Source: a virus
Virus record (IMG/VR): IMGVR_UViG_3300004273_000356
Span: 1 to 27,078 of that record
DNA: 27,078 nt
Strand: one strand, 5' to 3'
The position numbers and the translations under genes are program-made. Positions 1 through 8,878 of this stretch are shown here, piece by piece; within the stretch, counting starts at the first letter, position 1; each line of letters starts with the position of its first letter. The notes under the pieces are model-generated. The model made no database searches and was not told the origin of the DNA. It was given only the letters and a program-made list of their open reading frames with translations.

Positions 1-750
1 GAAGACCCCTTCACCTTCGTGAACAACCTGGAGATCGTGATGCGGGCGCTCAAACCCGCCCACACGCTCTACGATTTCCGCTTCCTGTTCACTGAGAATT
101 TCGCCCCGTTCTTCTCGGACAGCATGACGCTGGACATGGAGACTTACTACTACCAGGACTGGCGGCGGTACTGCTTGGGCTCCAGGCAGATCACCGGCAC
201 AGAGGGCGTGTCCCTCAACGACCGCACCTTGTTCAGCGACGCCACGAGGGATTTCGCCAAGGTGCTGCCTGGTGCGGACCTCTTCATTGAGGCAGGGCCT
301 AACTCGTCCGTCGGTGGGCGGGGACAGATCGGCCACTACGTGGTGGATGAGGTGCGTGCGTTTCCTGTGGGGGACGACGCTACCGCACGGGCCTACACGA
401 CGGTCAGTGGCCTGAGCGGCACGGTGACGGTAGCAGGGGACGTTCTGACAGACACCTCCCAGAACTGGGCTCTGGCCCCCGAGGGTGACATCCTGACGAT
501 CACGGAGGGATCCAACGCAGGGAGCTACCGCTTGAAGACCCTGGTTGGGCTCAACGGCGGCCCCGTTGGAACCGTGGACGGCACCCTCTTTACGTTCACG
601 CAGGTCCGGGTGGCCCACAGCATCCTACGCCTCCAGACGAGGATGCCTGTTGAGAGAACGGACCAGAGCTATACGGTCCAGGTGGACCGCTTGGGGGTGC
701 AGGTGCCGAGGAGTAGGGCGGACGATGTCTCGTCCTATTTCTTCCGCTGA
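1..750 (+). CDS. Phage structural protein, 3' part only (5' end outside the window)
   Basis: The frame is open from the first base (it begins E-D-P-F-T-F) to the TGA at 748-750, so this is the last 249 codons of a longer gene. The GTG at 19 has no ribosome-binding site and is probably internal. The N-terminal visible part contains the stretch MRALKPAHTLYDFRFLF. A small beta-rich module follows at about residues 140-200 and contains G-S-N-A-G-S-Y (170-176). The same G..AG.Y pattern recurs in a module inside the 1,810-residue protein at 2726. There is no signal peptide or membrane segment. The gene heads a run of giant tail-type genes, so a baseplate or tail component is likely. I do not recognise the family, and the function is inferred from context only. 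Confidence 0.75.
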   Translation, partial: EDPFTFVNNLEIVMRALKPAHTLYDFRFLFTENFAPFFSDSMTLDMETYYYQDWRRYCLGSRQITGTEGVSLNDRTLFSDATRDFAKVLPGADLFIEAGPNSSVGGRGQIGHYVVDEVRAFPVGDDATARAYTTVSGLSGTVTVAGDVLTDTSQNWALAPEGDILTITEGSNAGSYRLKTLVGLNGGPVGTVDGTLFTFTQVRVAHSILRLQTRMPVERTDQSYTVQVDRLGVQVPRSRADDVSSYFFR

Positions 751-754
751 TTGG

Positions 755-764
755 CCTATACCCC
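755..764 (+). promoter_or_regulatory. Putative phage promoter box (CCTATACCCC)
   Basis: This lies in the 49-base gap between the stop at 750 and the start at 800, with TATA at 757-760, 43 bases before the ATG. Near-identical boxes occur at 16314 and, as an inverted pair, at 22731-22757. No TTGACA-like -35 element is visible upstream, so a phage-modified or phage-encoded RNA polymerase specificity would be needed. A short imperfect hairpin (CGGCCT, then AGGTCG) follows at about 764-780. Promoter function is inferred from recurrence and position. Confidence 0.4.
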
Positions 765-799
765 GGCCTGTATGAGGTCGGAGACCGTGAGGAGAAGCT

Positions 800-2716
800 A
801 TGCCTGCCAGCATCCGAGTTACCCTATACGATTCGCCCGGGGGAACCCAGGTCGGGTCGGTCACGACGGATTCCAGCCGGGACGATCTCCGCAAGGGGTA
901 TCAGGTTGTCTGTGAGTCCGTCTACGAATCGAACAGCTACAGTTGGGCGTTGGCGTTCACCCCGGACTCCTCCGGCCCGGTGTCAGCTTCCGGGAACAAC
1001 TTTGACGGGACGCCTTCCCTGGCCGCCCTTCTACCCCCCGAGGGGAGTACCTCCCGGACCTGCAAGTTCAACATCGACTGGGATGGGGCCTACCTTCTCC
1101 GCCTCGTTGTAGACGCAGGGCTGCCGACAGAGGCGACGACATTCATCCGTCTGCGGCTCATGACTACGTTCGGCGACATCAAGCTCGTGGCAGCGGGTGA
1201 GCGCCGGGATCAGACCGGCGTCGTACCCGTGGACGCCAGCCCCGAAGGCTGGGCCAACGACCAGAACCAGAACCTTCAGCGGATCATGGGACTCGTCCGG
1301 CGCACCTCCACCAGCGGGCGTGTCCTGTACGTGGATGCCAACAGGGGGCGTGACAGGTCAGCGGATCCGAATGACCCCGACAACATCATCCGCATGCCGG
1401 GGCCTGACTCGGTGGCCCGTGACCAGTCCGGGTTCCGTATCCGGGCGGTCGGATTCGGCGACTTCTCATCCATCAATGACGCCATCGCCTACGCAGAGGG
1501 CGCTGTAGGTCGGGGTGAGCCTGCCCCGTCCGAGTTGGACCCCTACTGGATCATGGTGGCCCCGGGCTACTACGAGGAAGCCCTGGACCTCAAGCCCTGG
1601 ATTCACCTTGCAGCAAGGGACGCAGGGCTTGCCTCCCTGATGCTCCTGGCGACGGAGTTGTTCCGGGTCGGTTCCGTAACTGTGAGGGTCCCCTCTGGCT
1701 CCGCACAGGGCATGCACCTGGCGACAGGTGGCATGACGACGCCTGCCAGCGCCTTCGAGTACTGTGCCATCAACGGCATCCAACTGGAGAGTGCAGAGGC
1801 CAACACGTACCCGGCCTTGGGCCTCGACGGCATCGTGGCTTTCACAGCACTGAGTTCGGCCACAAAGCTTGGCACGCAGGGTTGCGGTATCGGGGTTCGT
1901 CCTGGGAGCCTTGGCGGATTCATCGCCTTCGACAGTGCCTTCAACGGCACTCAGGACAGCTTCTCCTACAGTGGGGCAGCCCTCGAAGATGGATGCTTGG
2001 GGATCTTGGTCCGGTCTACCGCAACAGGCGGTTCCGGGTACATCGCAGAAGGCGCAGACGCCACCTCATTCCTTCTTTACTCTATCCTGGAGGGGTATCA
2101 CGCCAGCGGCTGGGGTGCCCGTGTGCAAGGGGACCTGGGCTTGACGTTCACCCACTCCTTCGGGGGTGCATCAGGCGGGGCCCTCCGGTACGAGTGTCCC
2201 ACGGGATCCACCCAGTCGTTTGAGCCCACTCTGGCCCACAGCAGCCTCGACGGCGACGTGGTGTTCGACGGTTCGAACACCACGGGCACTATCACAGTGT
2301 ACGCACGGGGGACGACCGCCAAGGCATCGGGCGACGTAACCTCCATCGGTGGCAACGTCACCATCCAGGGTGGCTACTTCATCGGGGGCGGGGGCGGCGG
2401 AGGCGGCAACGTCTGGGACGTGCATCCTCTGGCCTCGGCGACTCCGTACCAGATGACGAACGACAACCGCCTCGTCCTGGCCGATACGACCCTCGTGTCC
2501 CCCACGGTTCACATGCCGCTTTCCCCTTCTGAGGGCCAGATCGCATCAGTGAAGGATGCGGGGGGCAACGCTGCGGTCAACAACATCACCCTCACGACAG
2601 GCGGCGGGGGTAACGTGTTCGATGCCAGCCTCGGCGGCGGTGGGGCCTATACGATGGCTGTGAACAACTCAGCCTTCAACCTCTGCTACTACTCCGGGGT
2701 CTGGTACTCAGTCTGA
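800..2716 (+). CDS. Tail fibre/spike-like protein with pectin-lyase-type beta-helix
   Basis: A 638-residue protein. The ATG has a strong GAGGAG site at 789-794 with a 5-base spacer. Residues 1-130 form an unassigned beta-rich head. From about residue 178 (Y-V-D-A-N-R-G-R-D) the protein reads like a phage pectin-lyase fold: an F-S-S-I-N-D-A-I-A-Y-A start at 222, then a V-A-P-G-Y-Y-E-E strand-turn signature and Gly/Ser/Thr-rich rungs to about 520. A run of eight glycines (529-536) leads into a C-terminal domain. That domain has the order GQIASVKDAGGNAAVNNITL, a glycine loop, and a final Y-Y-S-G-V-W-Y-S-V, a pattern common at the C-termini of phage fibres. The expected role is a trimeric host-binding spike or fibre. 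No catalytic residues for polysaccharide cleavage can be assigned, so depolymerase activity is unproven. Confidence 0.8.
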   Translation: MPASIRVTLYDSPGGTQVGSVTTDSSRDDLRKGYQVVCESVYESNSYSWALAFTPDSSGPVSASGNNFDGTPSLAALLPPEGSTSRTCKFNIDWDGAYLLRLVVDAGLPTEATTFIRLRLMTTFGDIKLVAAGERRDQTGVVPVDASPEGWANDQNQNLQRIMGLVRRTSTSGRVLYVDANRGRDRSADPNDPDNIIRMPGPDSVARDQSGFRIRAVGFGDFSSINDAIAYAEGAVGRGEPAPSELDPYWIMVAPGYYEEALDLKPWIHLAARDAGLASLMLLATELFRVGSVTVRVPSGSAQGMHLATGGMTTPASAFEYCAINGIQLESAEANTYPALGLDGIVAFTALSSATKLGTQGCGIGVRPGSLGGFIAFDSAFNGTQDSFSYSGAALEDGCLGILVRSTATGGSGYIAEGADATSFLLYSILEGYHASGWGARVQGDLGLTFTHSFGGASGGALRYECPTGSTQSFEPTLAHSSLDGDVVFDGSNTTGTITVYARGTTAKASGDVTSIGGNVTIQGGYFIGGGGGGGGNVWDVHPLASATPYQMTNDNRLVLADTTLVSPTVHMPLSPSEGQIASVKDAGGNAAVNNITLTTGGGGNVFDASLGGGGAYTMAVNNSAFNLCYYSGVWYSV

Positions 2717-2725
2717 TGAGGTCCC

Positions 2726-5700
2726 ATGGCGGGTGAGCTTCACACCACTGACCCCGCAGAATGCTTTGGCACAAGCGTCTACGGGTTCGGTCCATTCCCC
2801 CTACCTGGCGAGACCGTTGTGGACTGCTCCACACAGCCGGTGGGTGCGGGCTTTGGCGGCGTGGGGTGGGCCTCTAGCCCTTACGAGGCCCCTCCGGCTG
2901 GCACGCCCTACGGTCTTGGCCCTTACGGCTGTGTGCTGGACCTGGGCGGCGCTCCTGACCTTGCCCTTGAGGGCGGTTACGGTGGCGACCCTTACGGACT
3001 AGGCTCCTACGGCAGCATCGACACAGTCCCGCCCCGGATCACCGGAGCGGTCAGCATCTCTGCGTGGGAGATCGAGGTCTTCTTCTCCGAGGAGATGGAC
3101 GAGGACAACCCGGCCCTTTTAGACCCCGCCTCGTACATCCTGACGGCGATGAGCTATGCCGCCACCACAGAGACCGAGTCTGTCACTGTGGGCACCCGTG
3201 GCAGCATTGGGGCCTGGGATAGCCTTGCAGCCCCGACGTCCGTCATCGTGCGGCACAAGGGCACAACACAGGGCGGAGCGTACAGCATCAGTGCGGTGGG
3301 GCCGACGGACCTCAACGGTTCGCCCCTCCTACCGATCACCATCCCGCTCCTGACAAGGGGGGCAGCGCCTCCTTACGAGGTGACCCCGTCCGGGAACGGT
3401 GAGCAGCTTCTGTTCAAGTGGCGCTACCCGATGCTCCCTGGTGGGGGTTCAGCGACGATGGCGTCTGTGGGTTCCACGGGCGGGTCGGTAGGTTCTGGAG
3501 ACTCCCTGGAGGATATGGGCTCCTACAGGTTTGAGTCCTCGCCGGAGTTCCCGGTGCTCTTGACGCCGCTTTCGGCAGAGTTCCCCTACGGCGGGGACTA
3601 CACCGAGAGCTTCCTGTCCGTTATGGGCATGACTTCACTGGAGTACACGGCCTACGTGTCTCCGGCCTACTCACAGACCTATGACGGGTCCACACTCCCG
3701 TCGGCGTCCGAGACTTGTGACGGTGAGGAACTGAACCCGTTGGGCGGGGCGTCCCTCCCAGGTGACTACCTCCGGCTGCTCCGGTACTCCACACGGGCTT
3801 ACGGTTGGGAGTTCCGGGAGCGTGCGGGGGCCTACAACAACCATCTCCTGCCAGACTCGACCATGCGGGTGGACTTTACGTTCAACGCACAGCAGGCCAC
3901 ATACTCGCCGCCCCTGAGCGGCTTGGCGGATTTCCGGCTGGGTACGCTCACGGTGGAGGACGGCCCGGTAGGCACAGGGGTCAAGGTCGAACTCATCTTC
4001 GTCAAGGCGCTCGACGATTACTGGATCACAGTGCAGTGCGGTGCCTATGCCCTGAAGGTCGAGGCCGCTTGGCTGTCCGGTACGAACACGGTCTCCGTTG
4101 TCCGCAACATGCTGGCGGGGATCTACACCGTCCTGTGGAATGAGCACCCGCTCATGTCCACGGCGCTCTCCAACTTCACGGAACCCTCTGAGGACGGACC
4201 TCGGGTTACCTGGTTGATGCCTGCCGAGGCAGTGCGGGTAGACGGCGTTCAGGTCTGGGATGTCAATGTCACGGCCACACAAACGGTCTTCTCGGGGGTG
4301 TGGAACTTCGCCCACGAGCACACGTCCACCTTCACAGGTTCCACGACGGCTACGAGGGACACCCTCCTGACGGAGAAGGGGCCGCTGGTCAAGGATTGGG
4401 GTGACGCTACCCCAGCCACGAAGCAGGACGTGTCTGTCCTGGTCAACGGGACGGCCATCGAAGTTGAGGACGTGAACCCCTGGATCGGTCAGGTGTGGAC
4501 TACGATCCCGATCCCGCTGATGCCGCCGGGGATGATCGACGTCCAGGTCGACTACAAGTGGCAGAAGAAGCCGGTGATGGAGTTCCAGGCGCTCAACACT
4601 GAGGGCCTCGTGCTGAACCAGTGGGACAGGGACAAGGGCAACACCTTCCCCGTACACCCTGGCTACGCCGTCCAGGACGCCACTCACCCGAAGGGTGCGG
4701 CCTCGATCACCAGGTTCCCCTTCGGGACCGTCCTGGGGCCGCTGGTCAATCCGACCCCGTTGCACATCGGTCACCGTTACATGGGCTTCGAGCGGGACTA
4801 CTCGGCGCTGACAAACAGCCCGACGACCCTGTTGCTCAACCAGAGCCCCTTCCGCACGTCCACGGACGCCTTTGAGCGGATGCCCGAGGGCGTGTCTGTA
4901 GCCTACGAGGGGATCGTCGATCCTTTGCTGGACGACCCCGTATGGATCCTCACAGGCACCGACGGTGGGGCACCCAACGGCGACGGCACTTACACAGTCA
5001 GCGATGACTCGAACGAAGACGCAGCACTGTACTGGCGGGAAGTGGACCTCACGTTCCCCTCCACCATCAACATGGTGGCCCGGTTCATTGTGGACTCCTA
5101 CACGGTGGACGGTGTGTTCACAGGGGTCGGTTTCGGCATCCACAACAACTACGAGTTGTTCATGGCCGGGGCCTTGCTGGTCAACGGTCTTGAGCACGTC
5201 GGGATGATTCTGGACCCGAGATACCCGGAGCAGCTTGCCTCCTGGGAGATCGGGCACACCACGGCGACGTTGCTTACCCAGAGCACGCTCTCCGTGACCA
5301 CCAGTGAGATCCCCTCGGGGTTGGCGGCGAGCGCACAGTTCCAGATCCTCACCGGGCCGCAGGCTGGCGTCTACACGATCACCAACGCTGTGGCCCAGTG
5401 TGACGGGACCACCACCCTCACGATCTCCGGGACGTTCCCGGCCAACGTCCGGCACTACGGGAACAACGACCCGGAACTCTACTTTGAGACCAAGTGGAGC
5501 GAGAGCCTGGCATCCTACCGGCTGACGGTGGACCCAGACTCGAAGAGCGCCGTGCTCACCATGTCCGGGTCGACCACAATGACTCTGGTCACCCTGGACG
5601 GAACAGCCCCGACCGTCCCGCAACCCGCTGATACCACACTGCTTCTGTCTACGGACTACACGGGGCAGGCGTTTTGGGGTGGTGTTAGCCGAGCAGCTAA

Positions 5701-8158
5701 GAATCAGAGCACATGGTCTTTCGTCCGCTACGGCGTTGTACCGGACGCCAGCACCATCAGAGGGCACGCCCTCACGACCGCCACGAACATGGATCTCCTG
5801 CCGGAATTGGACACGGACGACGAGTGGTTTACCCGTCAGGCGTTCGGGTTTGCCGAAACTTCGGGCGGGAGTTTGCTTCTCAAGTCCACATCGGCCAATG
5901 CATCCCTAAACTTCGGGTACAGTTACGAAAGGATCGAGCCGTTCTTCACCCAAGACTCCAACTTGGACCTCCGGGCACAGTATCATGCCGATTCGGGGAA
6001 CTTGGGGGCCGGAGACGCTGAGATCGTCCTGAATGATGGGACGAGAGAGGTCCGGCTGGCTACGCTCCTGTACAGGGAAGGCTTCTCCCACCCGTACAGG
6101 CGGTTGATCGACCTTCCGGTGGAGAGCATCGCCGGGATGCTCCTACCGACAGACCAGGGCTGGGCCCTGGTGGCCGCCTCCGACGGTTCCGCCGCTTCCC
6201 ACGAGGCCGACCTGGTCACGACGGTTGAGGCAGGGCAGATCCATCGGTACTCGGCCTCCTTGACGGCTAACCCGGACGTGCCGGACGGCGGTGACCGGAT
6301 CCTTGAGGCCCGTCTGGCTGTGGACTCTTACACAGCGGTCGGCGATGACACCGGGATCTTCTTCGCTGGAGAGGCGGAGGACGCCCCCTTCCACGGTTAC
6401 GTGGAGGTCCGGCTCCTGGTTGGACGTGTGGCCCTCGTGGATTCGATGGGCGGCACCATCCACTCCTTCGTATTCGCTTGGGATGACGGGGAGTTCCACA
6501 CCTACAGAGTCGTGGCCAGCAACGGTGGCGTCGTCCTGTCCATTGATGACACGATCCAGAGCCCCACACTCTCGCTGACCAGCTTCGGGGGCGGCACGGG
6601 AACATCCCGCTGCCTGTTCGGAGCCGGGGCGACAAGTGGGACGGCCAGCATTGTGCGGTGGCGTTCCCTCTCCTACTCGATGATGGAGCCTTTGGGCTCC
6701 CTCCGCACGTTGGGTGTGTGGAGAGGCGGCGACCGTTCGAACATCGACAACTGGGAGATCCCCCGGACGGACACCACGACGGCATCCAACTCGTCCGAGG
6801 TGGGGCCTGTCATCGAGCCCATGGACTGGCAGACGATCATGGATGTCCGCATCTTGCGGACGCCTGGTTGGGGTGTCTCCGTCTACCGGCCTGATCTTCC
6901 GGCTCCCCCGTACTACGTGCCCTCGACGCCGGGTGTCCCGGGTTCCGGGTTCATCACGACGACATCGGAACCCTCTGCGGCCTGGATCAACATGCTGTAC
7001 GGGGACATCCCCACGGTCTCCTCGACCTTCGGGTTCGTCCAGTGGGGCGCTCCTCAGTGGGAGAGTGTCACACAGCAGCGATGGTCTTACGTCCGCTACC
7101 GTCTCTTCAAGGTGCCGACCGAGGACTTCTTCGCCCCGACGGGCATGCTCCTCAACCGTTTCAATGTCATCGCCAGCGGGGAGATCACCCGGGACAGGGC
7201 GATGGAGACGGTCAGCGTGCAGACGCTGGACAACAAGCGGGTGACCCTGCGTCCGGCACACCTGTATGCCGATAGCATCTGGAAGGTCGTGGACGGGGAG
7301 ACCATCTTCACCCACGAGGACTTCACCCTCGGTGAACACGGCCAACTGATCACGTTGGGGACGGACTCGGCGGGCAACGAACTCACGTTCTCCGGCGACC
7401 ACGCCTCTGTCACCGTCGTGTTCATCCCTGGCAAGCCGGTAACGAACACTTACCTGCTCAACCAGCCGCTCCTGGATGGCGTGACCCTGTTGAACGAGGG
7501 CACTCCGCCGATCCCCAAGAGCATGGTGGGAGAGGCAGAGTACTACGAGTCAGTCGGGGCGACGGGACTTGGGCCGGACGATTCCGTGGGTGCAGGGGCC
7601 TCCGTAGGCGGCTACCCCATCGCCGGGTTCAAGGACACCCCAGGCACTCAGTACGAGGACCTCTCCTTCTACGAGGTGGACAACGGCGGGGACACGAACC
7701 TGATCCACCCGTTCTGCGAGGACAGGCAGGAGTACGAGTTCAGCGGCACCATGTTCTGGCAGCCCTATCCCGTCCCGAAGGCTGTGCCCTTTGAGGTCCA
7801 GCAGGGCGGCGGTATGCCGGGGCAGTTCCTGTACGCCTCGGGCGGCGGATACATGGGGCCGGTAGTGGATGACACAGGCAAGGTCATCGGTGAGGCCCCC
7901 TTGGGAGGCACGCTGGGACCTGGATCTGCTGTCCTGTGGCCCAACGCTCCGTCCCACAATGCGGTGGCCGGACGTGGAGAGGGCCACATCGAGCAGCGTG
8001 TCGAATGGCATATCAGGTTGCGCTCCGTACTGAGCGGGGCTGGTAGTGTAGGGGAGAGCACCGGCAGCGCAGGTACGACCGAGACCCCGTTGGAAGAGAC
8101 ATGGCCCTCGCCGACGGACGAGTTGATCGAGTTCACCCTGATCCCGGTGGGCCCGTAA
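2726..8158 (+). CDS. Giant multi-domain adhesin-like tail protein with laminin-G-like modules
   Basis: An 1,810-residue protein starting 10 bases after the previous stop, with GAGG at 2718-2721 and a short spacer. Residues 1-95 are Gly/Tyr/Pro-rich with P-Y-G-L-G-P-Y-G repeats. Residues 99-210 resemble an SbsA/Ig-like domain (V-P-P-R-I, then V-F-F-S-E-E-M-D, then D-P-A-S-Y). Three laminin-G/concanavalin-like stretches follow, near 380-480, 783-1000 and 1193-1325. The last two share R-(F/L)-x-V-D-S-Y-T and a later YR....VL(T/S) strand. The second is interrupted by a module at about 845-915. Near 1562-1597 there is a block with FIPGKPVTNTYLLNQPLLDG followed by L-N-E-G-T-P-P. Ser-Val-Gly linkers occur at 247-258, 1609-1629 and 1768-1788. 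The protein is soluble and has no signal peptide. Carbohydrate or receptor binding at the tail tip is inferred from the domain types. Confidence 0.78.
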   Translation: MAGELHTTDPAECFGTSVYGFGPFPLPGETVVDCSTQPVGAGFGGVGWASSPYEAPPAGTPYGLGPYGCVLDLGGAPDLALEGGYGGDPYGLGSYGSIDTVPPRITGAVSISAWEIEVFFSEEMDEDNPALLDPASYILTAMSYAATTETESVTVGTRGSIGAWDSLAAPTSVIVRHKGTTQGGAYSISAVGPTDLNGSPLLPITIPLLTRGAAPPYEVTPSGNGEQLLFKWRYPMLPGGGSATMASVGSTGGSVGSGDSLEDMGSYRFESSPEFPVLLTPLSAEFPYGGDYTESFLSVMGMTSLEYTAYVSPAYSQTYDGSTLPSASETCDGEELNPLGGASLPGDYLRLLRYSTRAYGWEFRERAGAYNNHLLPDSTMRVDFTFNAQQATYSPPLSGLADFRLGTLTVEDGPVGTGVKVELIFVKALDDYWITVQCGAYALKVEAAWLSGTNTVSVVRNMLAGIYTVLWNEHPLMSTALSNFTEPSEDGPRVTWLMPAEAVRVDGVQVWDVNVTATQTVFSGVWNFAHEHTSTFTGSTTATRDTLLTEKGPLVKDWGDATPATKQDVSVLVNGTAIEVEDVNPWIGQVWTTIPIPLMPPGMIDVQVDYKWQKKPVMEFQALNTEGLVLNQWDRDKGNTFPVHPGYAVQDATHPKGAASITRFPFGTVLGPLVNPTPLHIGHRYMGFERDYSALTNSPTTLLLNQSPFRTSTDAFERMPEGVSVAYEGIVDPLLDDPVWILTGTDGGAPNGDGTYTVSDDSNEDAALYWREVDLTFPSTINMVARFIVDSYTVDGVFTGVGFGIHNNYELFMAGALLVNGLEHVGMILDPRYPEQLASWEIGHTTATLLTQSTLSVTTSEIPSGLAASAQFQILTGPQAGVYTITNAVAQCDGTTTLTISGTFPANVRHYGNNDPELYFETKWSESLASYRLTVDPDSKSAVLTMSGSTTMTLVTLDGTAPTVPQPADTTLLLSTDYTGQAFWGGVSRAAKNQSTWSFVRYGVVPDASTIRGHALTTATNMDLLPELDTDDEWFTRQAFGFAETSGGSLLLKSTSANASLNFGYSYERIEPFFTQDSNLDLRAQYHADSGNLGAGDAEIVLNDGTREVRLATLLYREGFSHPYRRLIDLPVESIAGMLLPTDQGWALVAASDGSAASHEADLVTTVEAGQIHRYSASLTANPDVPDGGDRILEARLAVDSYTAVGDDTGIFFAGEAEDAPFHGYVEVRLLVGRVALVDSMGGTIHSFVFAWDDGEFHTYRVVASNGGVVLSIDDTIQSPTLSLTSFGGGTGTSRCLFGAGATSGTASIVRWRSLSYSMMEPLGSLRTLGVWRGGDRSNIDNWEIPRTDTTTASNSSEVGPVIEPMDWQTIMDVRILRTPGWGVSVYRPDLPAPPYYVPSTPGVPGSGFITTTSEPSAAWINMLYGDIPTVSSTFGFVQWGAPQWESVTQQRWSYVRYRLFKVPTEDFFAPTGMLLNRFNVIASGEITRDRAMETVSVQTLDNKRVTLRPAHLYADSIWKVVDGETIFTHEDFTLGEHGQLITLGTDSAGNELTFSGDHASVTVVFIPGKPVTNTYLLNQPLLDGVTLLNEGTPPIPKSMVGEAEYYESVGATGLGPDDSVGAGASVGGYPIAGFKDTPGTQYEDLSFYEVDNGGDTNLIHPFCEDRQEYEFSGTMFWQPYPVPKAVPFEVQQGGGMPGQFLYASGGGYMGPVVDDTGKVIGEAPLGGTLGPGSAVLWPNAPSHNAVAGRGEGHIEQRVEWHIRLRSVLSGAGSVGESTGSAGTTETPLEETWPSPTDELIEFTLIPVGP
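5258..5470 (+). other. Small module inserted into a laminin-G-like domain
   Basis: Residues about 845-915 of the 1,810-residue protein separate two halves of a laminin-G-like domain. The related copy further on (from residue 1193) has no such interruption. The module contains G-P-Q-A-G-V-Y-T-I (877-885) and a following T-T-T-L-T-I-S strand. It resembles the module with G-S-N-A-G-S-Y in the first gene of the window. Boundaries are approximate and were judged by eye. Confidence 0.45.
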
Positions 8159-8167
8159 CAATAGTCG

Positions 8168-8175
8168 GGCTATGA
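8168..8175 (+). promoter_or_regulatory. Possible degenerate promoter box (GGCTATGA)
   Basis: In the 44-base gap between 8158 and 8203, GGGCTATGAG sits with TAT 32 bases before the ATG. That is nearly the same distance as the clearer box before the gene at 16349. Like the box at 755, it is followed by GGCCTG. It departs from CCTATA(A/C), so it is a weaker candidate. Confidence 0.25.
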
Positions 8176-8202
8176 GAGCGGCCTGATAGGAGGAGTGACA
8201 CA

Positions 8203-8856
8203 ATGAACCGACGACCCCTTACGGAGCGCTTCCCCCGGCCCAAGACCGGGATGAAGATGGGCTTGGAGTTCCGGTACGCGGAGACCGTTCGTAAGCCCAG
8301 AGGGTTCTTCATCTTCCACATGACGGATGCCCGGACGGGAGATGTGCTGCATCACTTCGAGCGGGAGAACGTCATCACGCTGGACGCCGGGATTCTGGCC
8401 GCCCGTCAGATGAAGGACAGCCAGCAGCCTGTGGCGAACCGCAACAACGGTCTCCGCATGCTGACCATCGGCACCGGGGCTACAGGCAACGTCCTCTCCC
8501 CGGATGCACCGACGGAAGAGCAGCGCCGCCTCAACAGTGAGATCCAGCGTAAGGCGTTCGCCTCGTCCACTTTCAGGGACGAGAGTGGCGTGGCGGTGGC
8601 TTACCCCACACATATCGTGGACTTCACGACGACCTACGGGGAGGCAGAGGCGGTGGGGCCGTTGAACGAGATGGGCGTCATCAGCCCGTACTCGGACAAC
8701 CCGGCAGTGCAGAATCCCATCGAGAACGGGCCGACAGACTACGACCCGACCATCGACGTGAGTGCCAAGGATCTGATGGCGAACTACCTCACCTTTGGGG
8801 TGGTGACCAAGCCTTCCACGGCTCTGCTGACGATCACCTGGCGTTTCACGTTCTAG
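8203..8856 (+). CDS. Small phage virion structural protein
   Basis: A 217-residue protein. The ATG is set by a very strong AGGAGGAG at 8188-8195 with a 7-base spacer. The central part reads L-T-I-G-T-G-A-T-G, then L-N-S-E-I-Q-R-K-A-F, then a (D)-F-T-T-T-Y-G-E-A-E-A-V-G-P-L-N-E-M-G strand. The protein ends L-T-I-T-W-R-F-T-F. The sequence GTGA, then E..RKaF, then EA.G.lnEmG is a layout I associate with small phage tail or fibre-associated proteins. There is no signal peptide or membrane segment. It lies directly upstream of the 1,240-residue tail protein (22-base gap) and is probably co-transcribed with it, so it may act as an adaptor or partner. The exact role is unknown. Confidence 0.7.
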   Translation: MNRRPLTERFPRPKTGMKMGLEFRYAETVRKPRGFFIFHMTDARTGDVLHHFERENVITLDAGILAARQMKDSQQPVANRNNGLRMLTIGTGATGNVLSPDAPTEEQRRLNSEIQRKAFASSTFRDESGVAVAYPTHIVDFTTTYGEAEAVGPLNEMGVISPYSDNPAVQNPIENGPTDYDPTIDVSAKDLMANYLTFGVVTKPSTALLTITWRFTF

Positions 8857-8878
8857 TTTGGGCTGAAGAGGGATACGC

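Noticed and set aside
19-21. GTG at 19 as the start of the first gene
   Set aside because: The frame is already open from base 1 and there is no Shine-Dalgarno sequence before it, so the true start is probably outside the window.
2646-2653. CCTATACG as a promoter for the gene at 2726
   Set aside because: It lies inside the coding sequence as Ala-Tyr-Thr codons, 78 bases before the start, and similar coding matches occur elsewhere, so chance is the simpler explanation.
3671-5767. Long minus-strand open frame (698 codons) opposite the 1,810-residue gene, and similar ones at 6143-7402, 9806-11581 and 16115-18088
   Set aside because: They are Arg/Gly/Val/His-rich translations with no recognisable domains, lying opposite well-supported genes. 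High GC and third-position bias make such antisense frames expected.
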